Below are positions 15,415-23,246 of a stretch of 30,533 nt of DNA, one piece after another. Source of the stretch: Thermoplasmata archaeon (GTDB lineage: Archaea > Thermoplasmatota > Thermoplasmata > Thermoplasmatales > B87-G9); assembly GCA_003649695.1 (NCBI GenBank), contig QMSR01000002.1, positions 1 to 30,533 on the forward strand, written 5' to 3'. The notes beneath the pieces are model-generated. The model was given only the letters and a program-made list of their open reading frames with translations, was not told where the DNA came from and made no database searches. Numbering within the stretch: the first letter of the stretch is position 1; every line of letters begins with the position of its first letter. The translations under genes and the position numbers were made by a program.

Positions 15415-16347
15415 GTGAGACTGCCCGTAGCGGCCTCGGCCCCCGGCAAGGTCATCCTCTTCGGGGAGCACGCCGTCGTGTACGGGAGGCCGGCCATAGC
15501 GGTTGCAATAGCCCTCAGGGCGAGGGCCCTCCTCGTCCCCTCCGACAGGCTCAGGGTCTGCGGGAGGGAGAGGGGAGGGAGCGCCTACGTCTGGGCGGCC
15601 CTTCGCAGGCTCTGGGACGGGCCCGCGGTGGATTTGAAGATAGCCTCGGACATCCCCAGCGCCTCCGGCATGGGCTCCAGCGCAGCCGTCTCCGTCTCCA
15701 GCGTGGCCTCGATCCTCCTCTCTAGGTCGGAGTTCTCCGTGGAGAGGGTGGCCAGGGAGGCGTTCGAGGTCGAGTTCGGCGTCCAGGGGAGGGCGTCCCC
15801 CACCGACACGAGCACCAGCACCGCTGGCGGGGCCGTAGTCATTTCCCCCCGCTGGGAGGGGGAGAGGCTCTGGGAAATCAGGAAAGGGAAGAAGAGGTGG
15901 AGGATCAGCAGGGTGCAGATCCCCGAGATCCCCCTGGTCGTGGTGCTCTCCGGGAGGAGGTCCGACACGGGGAAGATGGTGGCCAGGGTGGCTAGGGCCC
16001 TGGAGAGGAACCCATCCCTTTGGTCAGTCATCGACTCCATAGAGGACCTCGTCAGGGAGGCCATCGGACCCCTGAGGAGGGGTGATCTGGAGTCCTTGGG
16101 CGAGCTCATGAGGGAGAACCAGAGACTCCTCAGGGAGCTGGGCGTCTCGCACCCCGTGCTCGAGAGGATCATTGAGGCCCTGGAGCCCCACGTCTACGGG
16201 GCGAAGCTCACCGGGGCTGGGGGAGGCGGCTCAGTCATCGCGATCCCGAGGGACAGGAAGAAGGCGGTTGACGCAGCCCTCAGGGCAGGTTTTAGGGTGG
16301 TCTCGACCAGCATGTCTCCCACGGGCGTGAGGCAGGAGAGGGTTTAA
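15415..16347 (+). CDS. mvk: Mevalonate kinase
   Basis: A GHMP kinase of 310 residues that phosphorylates mevalonate, an early step to the isoprenoid chains of archaeal lipids. It shows SAPGKVILFGEHAVVYG (8-24), the ATP loop PSASGMGSSAA (81-91), ASPTDTSTSTAGG (127-139) with D131 the expected catalytic aspartate, and KLTGAGGGGSVIA (264-276). Starts at GTG 15415, which fits a TATA box 26 bases upstream. It shares a purpose with the geranylgeranyl reductase at the left edge. The TAA stop is part of the TATA box of the downstream FEN1 gene. Confidence 0.95.
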   Translation: MRLPVAASAPGKVILFGEHAVVYGRPAIAVAIALRARALLVPSDRLRVCGRERGGSAYVWAALRRLWDGPAVDLKIASDIPSASGMGSSAAVSVSSVASILLSRSEFSVERVAREAFEVEFGVQGRASPTDTSTSTAGGAVVISPRWEGERLWEIRKGKKRWRISRVQIPEIPLVVVLSGRRSDTGKMVARVARALERNPSLWSVIDSIEDLVREAIGPLRRGDLESLGELMRENQRLLRELGVSHPVLERIIEALEPHVYGAKLTGAGGGGSVIAIPRDRKKAVDAALRAGFRVVSTSMSPTGVRQERV

Positions 16348-16348
16348 G
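16343..16348 (+). promoter_or_regulatory. TATA box for fen overlapping the mvk stop
   Basis: TTTAAG includes the mvk TAA (16345-16347) and is centred 26-27 bases before the ATG at 16372, so a leaderless fen transcript is likely. Confidence 0.5.
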
Positions 16349-16371
16349 CAGCCGTCCGGATTGAATGGGAG

Positions 16372-17391
16372 ATGGGAGTAGATCTGGGGGAGCTGGTCCG
16401 GGGCCGGGAAATAGAGCTCAAGGAACTCTCAGGAAGGGCCGTCGCCATAGACGCCTACAACGCCCTCTATCAGTTCCTCTCCTCGATCAGGCAGCCCGAC
16501 GGGACACCTCTCATGGACAGGAAGGGGAGGATAACCTCCCACCTCTCCGGCCTCCTCTACCGCACCGCGAACATCCTGGAGGCCGGAATCAAGCCCGTCT
16601 ACGTCTTCGACGGGGAGCCGCACCCCCTGAAGCTGAGGACCCTGGCCCTGCGCACAGAGATCAGGGAGAGGGCCAGGGAGGAGTGGCTCAGGGCCCTGGA
16701 GAGGGGGGACCTGGAGACGGCGAGGATCAAGGCCCAGGAGGCGTCGAGGCTCACGCCGGAGATGGTTGAGGATGCGAAGAGGCTCCTGGACCTCATGGGG
16801 GTCCCATGGGTTCAGGCGCCCGGCGAGGGGGAGGCCCAGGCAGCCTACATGGCCTCCAAGGGCCTGGTGTGGGCATCGGCCTCCCAGGACTACGATTCCC
16901 TCCTCTTCGGGACGCCACGCCTTGTCCGGAACCTGACCATAACGGGCAGGAGGAAGCTTCCGAGGAAAAACGTGTACGTTGAGGTCAAGCCGGAGCTCCT
17001 AGAGCTAGAGGAGGTCCTGAAGGATCTAGGGGTCTCAAGGGAGCAGCTGGTGGACATGGCCATCCTCATGGGGACGGACTTCAACGAGGGGATCAAGGGG
17101 GTGGGGCCTAAGACCGCGCTCAAGCTGATTAAGACCTATGGTAGCGCGGAGGCTGTTCTCAGGGCCAGGGGCTGGAGGATAGAGGGTCTGGAGGAGGTGA
17201 GGAAGATCTTTCTGGAACCGAGAGTCGAGGATGTTCCTAGGCCGGAATGGAGGAAGCCCGACGAGGAGGGCCTCAAGGCCTTCCTGTGCGGGGAGAGGGA
17301 CTTCAGCGAGTCCAGGGTCGAGACGGCCCTCAGGAAGATCAGGACCTTCTGGCAGAGGACGCCCCAGTCCACGCTGGAGCAGTGGTTCTAA
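16372..17391 (+). CDS. fen: Flap endonuclease 1
   Basis: A 339-residue structure-specific nuclease that removes 5' flaps during Okazaki fragment maturation and repair. Metal-binding acidic residues are all in place: D27 (AIDAYN), D80 (VFDGEP), E152 and E154 (APGEGEAQAA), D173 and D175 (SQDYDSLL) and D236 (GTDFNEGIKGVGPKTA, which also contains the helix-two-turn-helix). The C-terminus is QSTLEQWF (332-339), a textbook PCNA-interacting box. The gene sits immediately before DNA ligase, the enzyme that acts after it in the same pathway. Confidence 0.97.
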   Translation: MGVDLGELVRGREIELKELSGRAVAIDAYNALYQFLSSIRQPDGTPLMDRKGRITSHLSGLLYRTANILEAGIKPVYVFDGEPHPLKLRTLALRTEIRERAREEWLRALERGDLETARIKAQEASRLTPEMVEDAKRLLDLMGVPWVQAPGEGEAQAAYMASKGLVWASASQDYDSLLFGTPRLVRNLTITGRRKLPRKNVYVEVKPELLELEEVLKDLGVSREQLVDMAILMGTDFNEGIKGVGPKTALKLIKTYGSAEAVLRARGWRIEGLEEVRKIFLEPRVEDVPRPEWRKPDEEGLKAFLCGERDFSESRVETALRKIRTFWQRTPQSTLEQWF

Positions 17392-17395
17392 ATAG
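17386..17395 (+). promoter_or_regulatory. Possible TATA box for DNA ligase at the fen stop
   Basis: TTCTAAATAG includes the fen TAA (17389-17391) and is centred about 24 bases before the ligase ATG. The spacing is slightly short and a GGAGTG just before the ATG could be a ribosome binding site, so read-through from fen is also possible. Confidence 0.35.
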
Positions 17396-17414
17396 GGGAC
17401 GGAAGGTAGGAGTG

Positions 17415-19184
17415 ATGGACATGCTGTTCGAGGAGGTTGCCAAGGCCTACTCTCAGATTGAAGCGGAGAGCGGCAGGATCAACATGACGAAGATCCTGGC
17501 GGACCTCTTCTCCAAGACGCCACCCGATCTCCTGGACAAGGTCGTCTACCTCACCCTAGGCAAGCTGTACCCGGATTACGTTGGCGTGGAGTTGGGGATG
17601 GCCGACCGCCTGGCCATCAAGGCCATTTCCATAGCCTCCGGCCTCTCGGAAGGGGAGATCGAGAGGATGTACAAGGAGATGGGGGACCTGGGCTCGGTGG
17701 CCGAGGCAGCCCTGAAGAGGAAGACCCAGATGGCCTTCTTCGTGGAGGACCTGACGGTCCAAAAGGTTTACGGGAACCTGGAAAGGATCGCCAAGGCCAC
17801 GGGAGCAGGCTCCCAGGACAGGAAGATAAGGCTGCTGGCGGAGCTGCTGAACATCGCGAAGCCCCTCGAGGCCAGGTACATCGTGAGGATGGTCACGGGG
17901 CGCCTGAGGCTCGGGGTGGCCGACATGACGGTCCTGGACGCCCTGGCCGTGGCATTTGCCATGACCAAGGCCGTCAGGGAGAAGATCGAGAGGGCGTACA
18001 ACCTCCATCCCGACCTGGGCTACATCGCGAAGGTCCTGGCGAAGGAGGGCCTGGAGGGCGTGGAGAAGATAGGCATCACGCTGGGGATCCCCGTCAGGCC
18101 CATGTTGGCCGAGAGGCTGAAGAACATAGACGAGATCTTCGAGAAGATCGGACCAAGGGTCGCCTTCGAGTACAAGTACGACGGCATGAGGGCCCAGATC
18201 CACATAGGTGAGAAGGTGAAGATGATATATTCTAGGAGGCTCGAGAACGTCACCCACCAGTTCCCGGACGTCCTGAAGGCCGTGGAGGAGGCCTTCCAGG
18301 GCAGGGAGGCCATCTTCGACGGTGAGATGGTGCCCGTTGACGTCAACACCGGGGAGCTACTCCCATTCCAGGTCGTCTCCCACCGCAGGGGGAGGAAGTA
18401 CGACATAGAGAAGATGGTGGAGGAGATCCCGGTGATCCTCTTCCTCTTCGACATCATCTACCTGGACGGCGAGGACCTGACCATGAAGCCCTACGAGGAG
18501 AGGAGGGAGATCCTGGAGAGGGTCGTGAAGGAGACCGAGAAGGTCAGGTACGCCCACAGGATCGTGACCGAGGACAAGCTGGAGGCCCAGAACTTCATGG
18601 ACCAGGCCATCCTGGACGGCTGCGAAGGAGTTGTGGCCAAGAAGCTCGGCCCTGACGCCATCTACAGGGCGGGAGTAAGGGGTTTCCTCTGGATCAAGTA
18701 CAAGAGGGACTATCAAATGGAGCTGGGCGACACGCTCGACCTAGTCGTCGTTGGGGCGTTCGCCGGCAAGGGGAAGAGGAAGGGAACCTACGGGGCCCTC
18801 CTCATGGCGGCCTATAATCCCGAGAGGGACATGTTCGAGACCGTATGCAAACTGGGCACCGGCTTCAGCGACGAGGAACTTGCGGAGCTCCCGAAGAAAC
18901 TGGAGCCCTACAGAATAGACCACAAGCACCCCAGGGTGGACTCGCAGATAGAGGCAGATTTCTGGTTCGTGCCCAGCGTGGTCCTGGAGGTCGTGGGAGC
19001 AGAAATTACCCTCTCGCCGGTCCACACGGCCGCCAGGGACAAGCTCAGGAAGGGGGCGGGGCTGGCGGTCCGCTTCCCCAGGTTCACGGGCAGGTGGAGG
19101 ACGGACAAGAAGCCGGAGGATGCAACAACGATTCAAGAGCTCATAGAGATGTACAAGAATCAGGTGAAGAAGGTGGTGGAGTGA
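17415..19184 (+). CDS. lig: ATP-dependent DNA ligase
   Basis: A 589-residue archaeal/eukaryotic ligase I-type enzyme that seals nicks after FEN1 action. The N-terminal helical DNA-binding domain covers about 1-215. The adenylation domain carries EYKYDGMRAQIH, with K254 the lysine adenylated by ATP (motif I KYDGMR, 254-259), followed by IFDGEMV (motif III), FLFDIIYLDG, DGCEGVVAKKL (motif IV) and LWIKYKRDY (motif V). The C-terminal OB domain ends with RFPRFTGRWRTDK (motif VI region). Starts at ATG 17415; in-frame sequence upstream lies inside fen. The TGA stop is one base from the proposed start of the next gene. Confidence 0.97.
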   Translation: MDMLFEEVAKAYSQIEAESGRINMTKILADLFSKTPPDLLDKVVYLTLGKLYPDYVGVELGMADRLAIKAISIASGLSEGEIERMYKEMGDLGSVAEAALKRKTQMAFFVEDLTVQKVYGNLERIAKATGAGSQDRKIRLLAELLNIAKPLEARYIVRMVTGRLRLGVADMTVLDALAVAFAMTKAVREKIERAYNLHPDLGYIAKVLAKEGLEGVEKIGITLGIPVRPMLAERLKNIDEIFEKIGPRVAFEYKYDGMRAQIHIGEKVKMIYSRRLENVTHQFPDVLKAVEEAFQGREAIFDGEMVPVDVNTGELLPFQVVSHRRGRKYDIEKMVEEIPVILFLFDIIYLDGEDLTMKPYEERREILERVVKETEKVRYAHRIVTEDKLEAQNFMDQAILDGCEGVVAKKLGPDAIYRAGVRGFLWIKYKRDYQMELGDTLDLVVVGAFAGKGKRKGTYGALLMAAYNPERDMFETVCKLGTGFSDEELAELPKKLEPYRIDHKHPRVDSQIEADFWFVPSVVLEVVGAEITLSPVHTAARDKLRKGAGLAVRFPRFTGRWRTDKKPEDATTIQELIEMYKNQVKKVVE

Positions 19185-19185
19185 C

Positions 19186-19797
19186 ATAAACAAGAAGGAG
19201 CTAGAGCTCCTGCTCCAGAGGATCCCCGAACACCCGAGCCCTAGGCCGGGGCTCGAGCAGTACACGATCCCGGCGAACGTCGCGGCAACGGTCCTCCACA
19301 TGGCCGTTTCCCTCGGGGACATCGTTGATAGGGAGGTCGCGGACCTGGGCTGCGGGACAGGAAGGCTGGGACTGGGCGCCGCAATCCTAGGGGCCAGGAG
19401 GGTGCACCTCGTGGACCTGGACGCCGTCGCGCTCAACGTGGCGAGGAAGGCGGCGGTTGAACTGGGACTCGAAAACGTCAAATTCCATCTCATGGACGTC
19501 AGGGAATTCGCGGAAAGGGTGAACACGGTAGTGCAAAATCCCCCATTCGGGGCGCAGAGGAGGGGTGCGGACAGGCCCTTCTTGGAGAAGAAGACCGAGA
19601 TAGCTAGGGTGATCTACACCATGCACAACGCGCCTACGAGAAGCTTCGTCGTTGAGTACCTCAGGTCCAGGGGGTGGAGGGTGACCCACGAGCTCCTGTT
19701 CAAGTTCCCAATTAGGAGGATGTTCAGGTTCCACAGGAGGAGGACGGCCGAGGTGGATGTGGTCCTGATTAGGGCAATAAAGGAGGGGGAAGATTAG
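19186..19797 (+). CDS. METTL5-like RNA methylase (COG2263), non-canonical start
   Basis: A SAM-dependent methylase with DLGCGTGRLGLGA (53-65), HLVDLDAVAL and the catalytic NPPFG (118-122), as in N6-adenine methyltransferases; eukaryotic METTL5 modifies small-subunit rRNA. The conserved N-terminus KKELELLLQRIPE...LEQYTIPANVA (about 3-34) is encoded, but from the upstream TGA at 19165 to the ATG at 19300 this frame has no ATG, GTG or TTG. The earliest sensible start is ATA 19186, nine bases after GGTGG at 19172-19176 and one base after the ligase stop. Starting at 19300 would lose the LEQY motif. A sequence error or frameshift is the main alternative. It precedes csl4, a usual archaeal linkage. 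Confidence 0.82.
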   Translation: MNKKELELLLQRIPEHPSPRPGLEQYTIPANVAATVLHMAVSLGDIVDREVADLGCGTGRLGLGAAILGARRVHLVDLDAVALNVARKAAVELGLENVKFHLMDVREFAERVNTVVQNPPFGAQRRGADRPFLEKKTEIARVIYTMHNAPTRSFVVEYLRSRGWRVTHELLFKFPIRRMFRFHRRRTAEVDVVLIRAIKEGED

Positions 19798-19806
19798 GGG
19801 CCCGGA

Positions 19807-20445
19807 ATGGGAGAGGTGAAGGTCGTACTCCCCGGGGAGGAGTTGGGCGCCGCTGAGGAATTCGTACCCGGGGAGGGCACGTACAGGGAGGGCGGAAGGA
19901 TCTACTCCGCCCGATTCGGCTTCCTGGTAAAGAAAGATATGACTATCAAGGTATTTCCCATAAACCCCTGGCCGGAGCTGAAGCCGGGAGTGATCGTCTA
20001 CGCGATAGTGCAGGAGTACACGGACGACATAGCGGTGGTTAAGGTAGTGGCGAGGGAAGGCAGCCTGAGGAGCCCCATTGCCCCGAACACCCACGGCATC
20101 ATACACGTTTCGGAGGTCTCCAGGAGGTACGTGAGGTCCATCCCGGACGCCTTCAGGGTCGGGGACATCCTCAGGGCCAGGGTCCTGACCGCGACTCCCA
20201 CCCTGAGGCTGAGCACCAAGCACGACAAGCTCGGCGTGGTGGTGGCCTACTGCGGAACCTGCAGGACGAGGCTCATCCGGAAGGGGAACAGCCTCGACTC
20301 CCTCTACTGCCCGAGGTGCAGGAGGTTCGAGAAGCGGAAGGTTTCATCGCTGTATGGCAGGCTGAGGCCGGACATAGCCGGCCTCCTGCTCCACGGGAGT
20401 ACCTCCGCTGAAAGAATTTTAAAAGCGAGCGGCCTTCAGCCGTGA
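19807..20445 (+). CDS. csl4: Exosome RNA-binding subunit Csl4
   Basis: A 212-residue cap subunit of the archaeal RNA exosome. An N-terminal strand-rich domain (LPGEELG...EGTYREGGRIYSARFGFL, 8-40) is followed by an S1 RNA-binding barrel (about 58-135). A C-terminal zinc ribbon has C149, C152, C168 and C171. Csl4 and Rrp4 alternatively cap the Rrp41-Rrp42 ring, whose genes are at 25087-27313. The ATG is nine bases after the methylase stop. AATAAA at 19776-19781 could act as its own TATA box, 28 bases upstream. Confidence 0.93.
   Translation: MGEVKVVLPGEELGAAEEFVPGEGTYREGGRIYSARFGFLVKKDMTIKVFPINPWPELKPGVIVYAIVQEYTDDIAVVKVVAREGSLRSPIAPNTHGIIHVSEVSRRYVRSIPDAFRVGDILRARVLTATPTLRLSTKHDKLGVVVAYCGTCRTRLIRKGNSLDSLYCPRCRRFEKRKVSSLYGRLRPDIAGLLLHGSTSAERILKASGLQP
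20417..20424 (+). promoter_or_regulatory. TATA box for rpl10e
   Basis: TTTTAAAA lies inside the csl4 3' end, about 31 bases before the rpl10e ATG. It is a strong AT island in GC-rich surroundings and would allow separate ribosomal protein expression. Confidence 0.5.
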
Positions 20446-20451
20446 AGCGAG

Positions 20452-20970
20452 ATGGTCAGGAAGCCCGCGAGGATGTACAGGTATCCCACCAACCCTCCCT
20501 ACACCAGGAAGGAGTACATCGGGGGGATACCGTACCCCAGGATTAGGCAGTTCGTGATGGGCAACCTGAACAGGGACTTCAGGGTCACCCTTGGCCTCCA
20601 GGTCCTCGAGAAGGTTGTGGTCAGGCACACGGCCCTGGAGGCGATACGCGTGACCATCAATAGGTTCATGCAGAAGAAGGTGGGGAACTCCAACTTCAGG
20701 CTGGAGATCGTTAAGTACCCCCACCACGTGCTCAGGGAGCACAAGATGGCCACGGGCGCGGGAGCCGACAGGATATCCGAGGGCATGAGGAAGGCCTTCG
20801 GTAGACCCGTTGGGACCGCGGCCATCCTCGACGACGGGGACATCTTGGTCAAGCTTCACGTGGAGCCCGAGCACGTGCCGGTGGCGAAGGAGGCCCTGAG
20901 GAAGGCCTACAACAAGATCGCCCCGCCCTGCAGGATCGTGGTCCTAAAGGGGCAGGAATTTGTGCGCTGA
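20452..20970 (+). CDS. rpl10e: Large-subunit ribosomal protein L10e (L16 equivalent)
   Basis: A 172-residue protein matching archaeal L10e along its length: RKPARMYRYPTNPPYTRKEYIGGIPYPRI at the start, then VMGNLNRDF, KVVVRHTALEAIRVTINRFMQKKVG and HHVLREHKMATGAGADRISEGMRKAFG. L10e is the L16 equivalent near the A-site and the subunit joining surface of the large subunit. ATG 20452 is chosen for the family start MVRKPARMYR. Its TGA directly abuts the TGA of the opposite PAC2 gene. Confidence 0.97.
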   Translation: MVRKPARMYRYPTNPPYTRKEYIGGIPYPRIRQFVMGNLNRDFRVTLGLQVLEKVVVRHTALEAIRVTINRFMQKKVGNSNFRLEIVKYPHHVLREHKMATGAGADRISEGMRKAFGRPVGTAAILDDGDILVKLHVEPEHVPVAKEALRKAYNKIAPPCRIVVLKGQEFVR

Positions 20971-21735
20971 TCACCTGATGTAGCCCAGCTCCTCCCTGCC
21001 CTCCTCCCTCTCGCTCTCCCTCATTATCTCCTCAACGGTGTGGGTTATCTCCTCTATCTGCATGGCCTGGGCTTCCAGGTCCGAAAGGTCTATTTCGATG
21101 TCCAATATACGGGATAGGACCTTCAGGACCTCCATGGCCCCCCTGGGGTCCACGTACATGCCGGCGGTCTCCCCCATGAGGCAGAAGCCCTTCATCCCGA
21201 AGAGCTCCATGCCCAGGCCGATGAGGAGGCCAGCGGCCCCTATGATGCCGCCGCTTGGCTCGCTCTTGGCGAAGATGACCCCATATTTCTTTATCTCCTC
21301 GACGATCTCCGGGTGTGTGGCCGCCCCGAAGACCCTGGGCTTCTCCGGCCTCTTCCCAATGGAGTAGCCGCCTAGGGTGATGACCTCCTTCACCCCCAGC
21401 TCCTGGGCGAGCTCCAGCACCCTGTAGCTGAGCTCATACTGACCCTCGGCGTTCAGCCCCTGGCTGTCCCCCACGAGCACTATCAGGTCCCTCTTCGCCT
21501 TCCCCTTGATGTAGTAAAGCTCCTGCTTCACGATGCTTATGGTCCCCCCTTCCATGACGTACACCTGCGGGGGGAGGTAGGAGGAGATGATCGTCGCGAA
21601 CCTCCTCCCGCCGAGCTGCCTGATCAGGTGCTCGGCTGAGAGCTTCCCGACGTAGCCCAAACCGGGGAGCCCCTCTATGAGGATAGGGTCCTTGAGCTCC
21701 GGCCACTCATGGACCTTGACTATGACCCTGTTCAT
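20971..21735 (-). CDS. PAC2-family protein, putative proteasome assembly chaperone
   Basis: A 254-residue member of the PAC2 family. It shows ILIEGLPGLGYVGKLSAEHLI, SSYLPPQV, DLIVLVGDSQGLN and EVITLGGYSIG, the Rossmann-like pattern of archaeal PbaA/PbaB chaperones that help proteasome core assembly. Some PAC2 proteins do not bind proteasomes, so PbaB is only a working name. The acidic C-terminus ends in GYIR; I do not see a clear HbYX tail. It is last in the L44e-S27e-aIF2-alpha-Nop10 string. TTTATT (minus strand, 21757-21762) is 25 bases upstream of the ATG and a GTGAGGAG ribosome binding site is also present. PsmA is at 28002-28718. Confidence 0.85.
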   Translation of the reverse strand: MNRVIVKVHEWPELKDPILIEGLPGLGYVGKLSAEHLIRQLGGRRFATIISSYLPPQVYVMEGGTISIVKQELYYIKGKAKRDLIVLVGDSQGLNAEGQYELSYRVLELAQELGVKEVITLGGYSIGKRPEKPRVFGAATHPEIVEEIKKYGVIFAKSEPSGGIIGAAGLLIGLGMELFGMKGFCLMGETAGMYVDPRGAMEVLKVLSRILDIEIDLSDLEAQAMQIEEITHTVEEIMRESEREEGREELGYIR

Positions 21736-21756
21736 GGGCTCCTCACATCGAGGGAG

Positions 21757-21762
21757 AATAAA
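21757..21762 (-). promoter_or_regulatory. Possible TATA box for the PAC2 gene
   Basis: TTTATT on the minus strand, in the 39-base gap after nop10, is centred 25 bases before the ATG. A GAGGAG ribosome binding site near the ATG fits co-translation in the operon equally well. Confidence 0.35.
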
Positions 21763-21774
21763 GAGGTTGCGATT

Positions 21775-21939
21775 TCAGAGGATGCCTTTTTCCTTAAGCC
21801 CGTAGAGGACCGTGAGCCTCGCCCTCCTCCCCTCCGGGGAGAATCTGGGTGGGGCGGCGCGCACGGTCTTGGCCCCGCAGTTGGGGCAGAGGTCCTTGAG
21901 GGTGTAGGTCCCGCACCGAGGGCAGCGCATGATCCTCAT
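21775..21939 (-). CDS. nop10: H/ACA ribonucleoprotein subunit Nop10
   Basis: A 54-residue gene fills the gap between aIF2-alpha and PAC2. Its product starts MRIMRCPRCGTYTLKDLCPNCG, with a four-cysteine zinc ribbon (C6, C9, C18, C21), followed by the signature AKTVRAAPPRFSPE (about 23-36) and a basic C-terminal helix. This is the standard Nop10 layout: it braces Cbf5 in the H/ACA pseudouridylation complex with Gar1, encoded at 7631-7852. The ATG overlaps the aIF2-alpha stop as ATGA; a second in-frame ATG is three codons on. The position after aIF2-alpha is conserved in archaea. Confidence 0.95.
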   Translation of the reverse strand: MRIMRCPRCGTYTLKDLCPNCGAKTVRAAPPRFSPEGRRARLTVLYGLKEKGIL

Positions 21940-22703
21940 TCCTTCATCAGCTCCATCGTCCCCCCGGCCTTCCTCACGATCTCCTTCGCCTGGAGGAAGG
22001 CCTCGTTCAGGGTCTTCTCGGCCACCTTATAGTTAGGTGCCTTCACGATCACCATGTACTTGGGGGCGCCCATGTACTTGACCGTGATGGAGACCTTGCC
22101 GTCCCTCTCGAGGCGGGAGAGGGCCTCCTTGATGTGCTCCACGCCGTCCGGTCCGGGGACGTTGATATAGATGTACCTTTTGATCTTGACCTCCGGTGGG
22201 GGGACGTTCTGCTTCGCGACCTGAATGAAGGTGTCCACCCAGTCCCCCCTGTGCTTCTTCCGGAACTCCGCCTCGTTCACCACGGCTTCCTCGAACGCCG
22301 CGTAAAGGTGGCCGTACTCGTCCATGAGCTTCTCGCCCACGGTCTCCAGGAAGCGCTTGGGGTCCTTCCCGAGGAGGGTAGCGACCCTCTCCAGGAGCTT
22401 GATGGCCCTCTGCTGGTTCTGGTAGAGCTGCATCTTCATCCTGCGCTGCGAGGGCGAGACCCTCTTCATTGAGACGTCAATCTTCTTCTTTGCCGGGTCT
22501 ACCACTATCACCTTCGCGACGATCTTCCTGCCCTCCTGCACGTAGTCCCTGATGTTCCTGACCCATCCCGTGGAGATCTCGGAGATGGGCAGGTAGGCCT
22601 CGAGGCCGGGGTACTCGTCGAGGGTCACGAAGGCTCCGTACTTGAGGACCTTCTTGACCGTGGCTACTACGAGCTCCCCCTCCTCGGGGAACTCCTCCCT
22701 CAT
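21936..22703 (-). CDS. Translation initiation factor aIF2 alpha subunit
   Basis: A 255-residue alpha subunit of the heterotrimeric factor that brings initiator tRNA to the ribosome. It starts with an S1 barrel (about 8-85: GELVVATVKKVLKYGAFVTLDEY, LPISEISTGWVRNIRDYV), followed by a helical domain (about 88-170) and a C-terminal alpha/beta domain (about 175-250) that contacts gamma. Overlaps with S27e upstream and Nop10 downstream are four bases each (ATGA), suggesting coupled translation. No beta or gamma subunit is in the window, as expected since these are usually encoded elsewhere. Confidence 0.97.
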   Translation of the reverse strand: MREEFPEEGELVVATVKKVLKYGAFVTLDEYPGLEAYLPISEISTGWVRNIRDYVQEGRKIVAKVIVVDPAKKKIDVSMKRVSPSQRRMKMQLYQNQQRAIKLLERVATLLGKDPKRFLETVGEKLMDEYGHLYAAFEEAVVNEAEFRKKHRGDWVDTFIQVAKQNVPPPEVKIKRYIYINVPGPDGVEHIKEALSRLERDGKVSITVKYMGAPKYMVIVKAPNYKVAEKTLNEAFLQAKEIVRKAGGTMELMKE

Positions 22704-22915
22704 TGCAGGACCTCCAGGACGGTCCCCCTAATGAGGGCCTTCCCGCCCGTGGGCCTGGCGAGGACGGCGCCGCACACCCTGCAGGTGACCACGGTGGAGG
22801 CCTTGTTGTAGACGATGTTGACGGCGCCGCACTCCGGGCACTGGAGCTTGAGGAACACCTTGTCCCCCCCGCGGAACTTCTGGAATTCCAGCTTCACCGG
22901 GAGCTTGACCCCCAT
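22700..22915 (-). CDS. rps27e: Small-subunit ribosomal protein S27e
   Basis: A 71-residue zinc-ribbon ribosomal protein with C26, C29, C45 and C48 in LQCPECGAVNIVYNKASTVVTCRVCGAVL, then LARPTGGKALIRGTVLEVL, the standard S27e ending. ATG 22915 is preceded by GGAGGTGAG, a strong ribosome binding site that lies within the L44e C-terminal codons. The start overlaps the L44e stop by one base and the stop overlaps the aIF2-alpha ATG. In-frame sequence further upstream lies in L44e and is not part of this gene. Confidence 0.97.
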   Translation of the reverse strand: MGVKLPVKLEFQKFRGGDKVFLKLQCPECGAVNIVYNKASTVVTCRVCGAVLARPTGGKALIRGTVLEVLQ

Positions 22916-23199
22916 CACCTCACCTCCACGAGCTCGAACCTCTTGGCCCTCCAGGTAGGCCTGGTGTGGGCCCTCCCACACTCCTTGCACCTGAACCTTA
23001 TGTTCAGCCTCTTGGTCGGCTTCTCCCTGTTCTCGTACCTGGGCCTGGGGAAGCCCCCGTAGCCTGAGGTGGCCCTCCTGAACCTCCTCTGCCCCGCCTT
23101 CAGCTCGGAGGCCCTCCTCCTCTTGACCTTCTCTATCTCGTGGAGGGTGTGCCTCCTGCAGTAGGGGCAGTAGGTCCTGATCACCTTCGGCATCTTCAT
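22915..23199 (-). CDS. rpl44e: Large-subunit ribosomal protein L44e
   Basis: A 94-residue protein starting MKMPKVIRTYCPYCRRHT, with zinc ligands C11, C14, C71 and C74, the GYGGFPRPRYENREKPTKR basic middle and the IRFRCKECGRAHTR end: a full-length L44e, an E-site protein of the large subunit. ATG 23199 gives the family start; MPKVIRT at 23193 is a shorter alternative. It leads the five-gene string ending at PAC2, with its own TATA box facing away from the beta-CASP gene. Confidence 0.96.
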   Translation of the reverse strand: MKMPKVIRTYCPYCRRHTLHEIEKVKRRRASELKAGQRRFRRATSGYGGFPRPRYENREKPTKRLNIRFRCKECGRAHTRPTWRAKRFELVEVR

Positions 23200-23224
23200 C
23201 GCTGCATTCCTACAGAGAAAGGAT

Positions 23225-23234
23225 CTATAAAAAC
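23225..23234 (-). promoter_or_regulatory. TATA box for the L44e operon
   Basis: On the minus strand GTTTTTATAG is centred about 30 bases before the L44e ATG. It is one half of a divergent promoter pair in the 78-base gap. Confidence 0.55.
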
Positions 23235-23246
23235 GGGTGGGTAACG

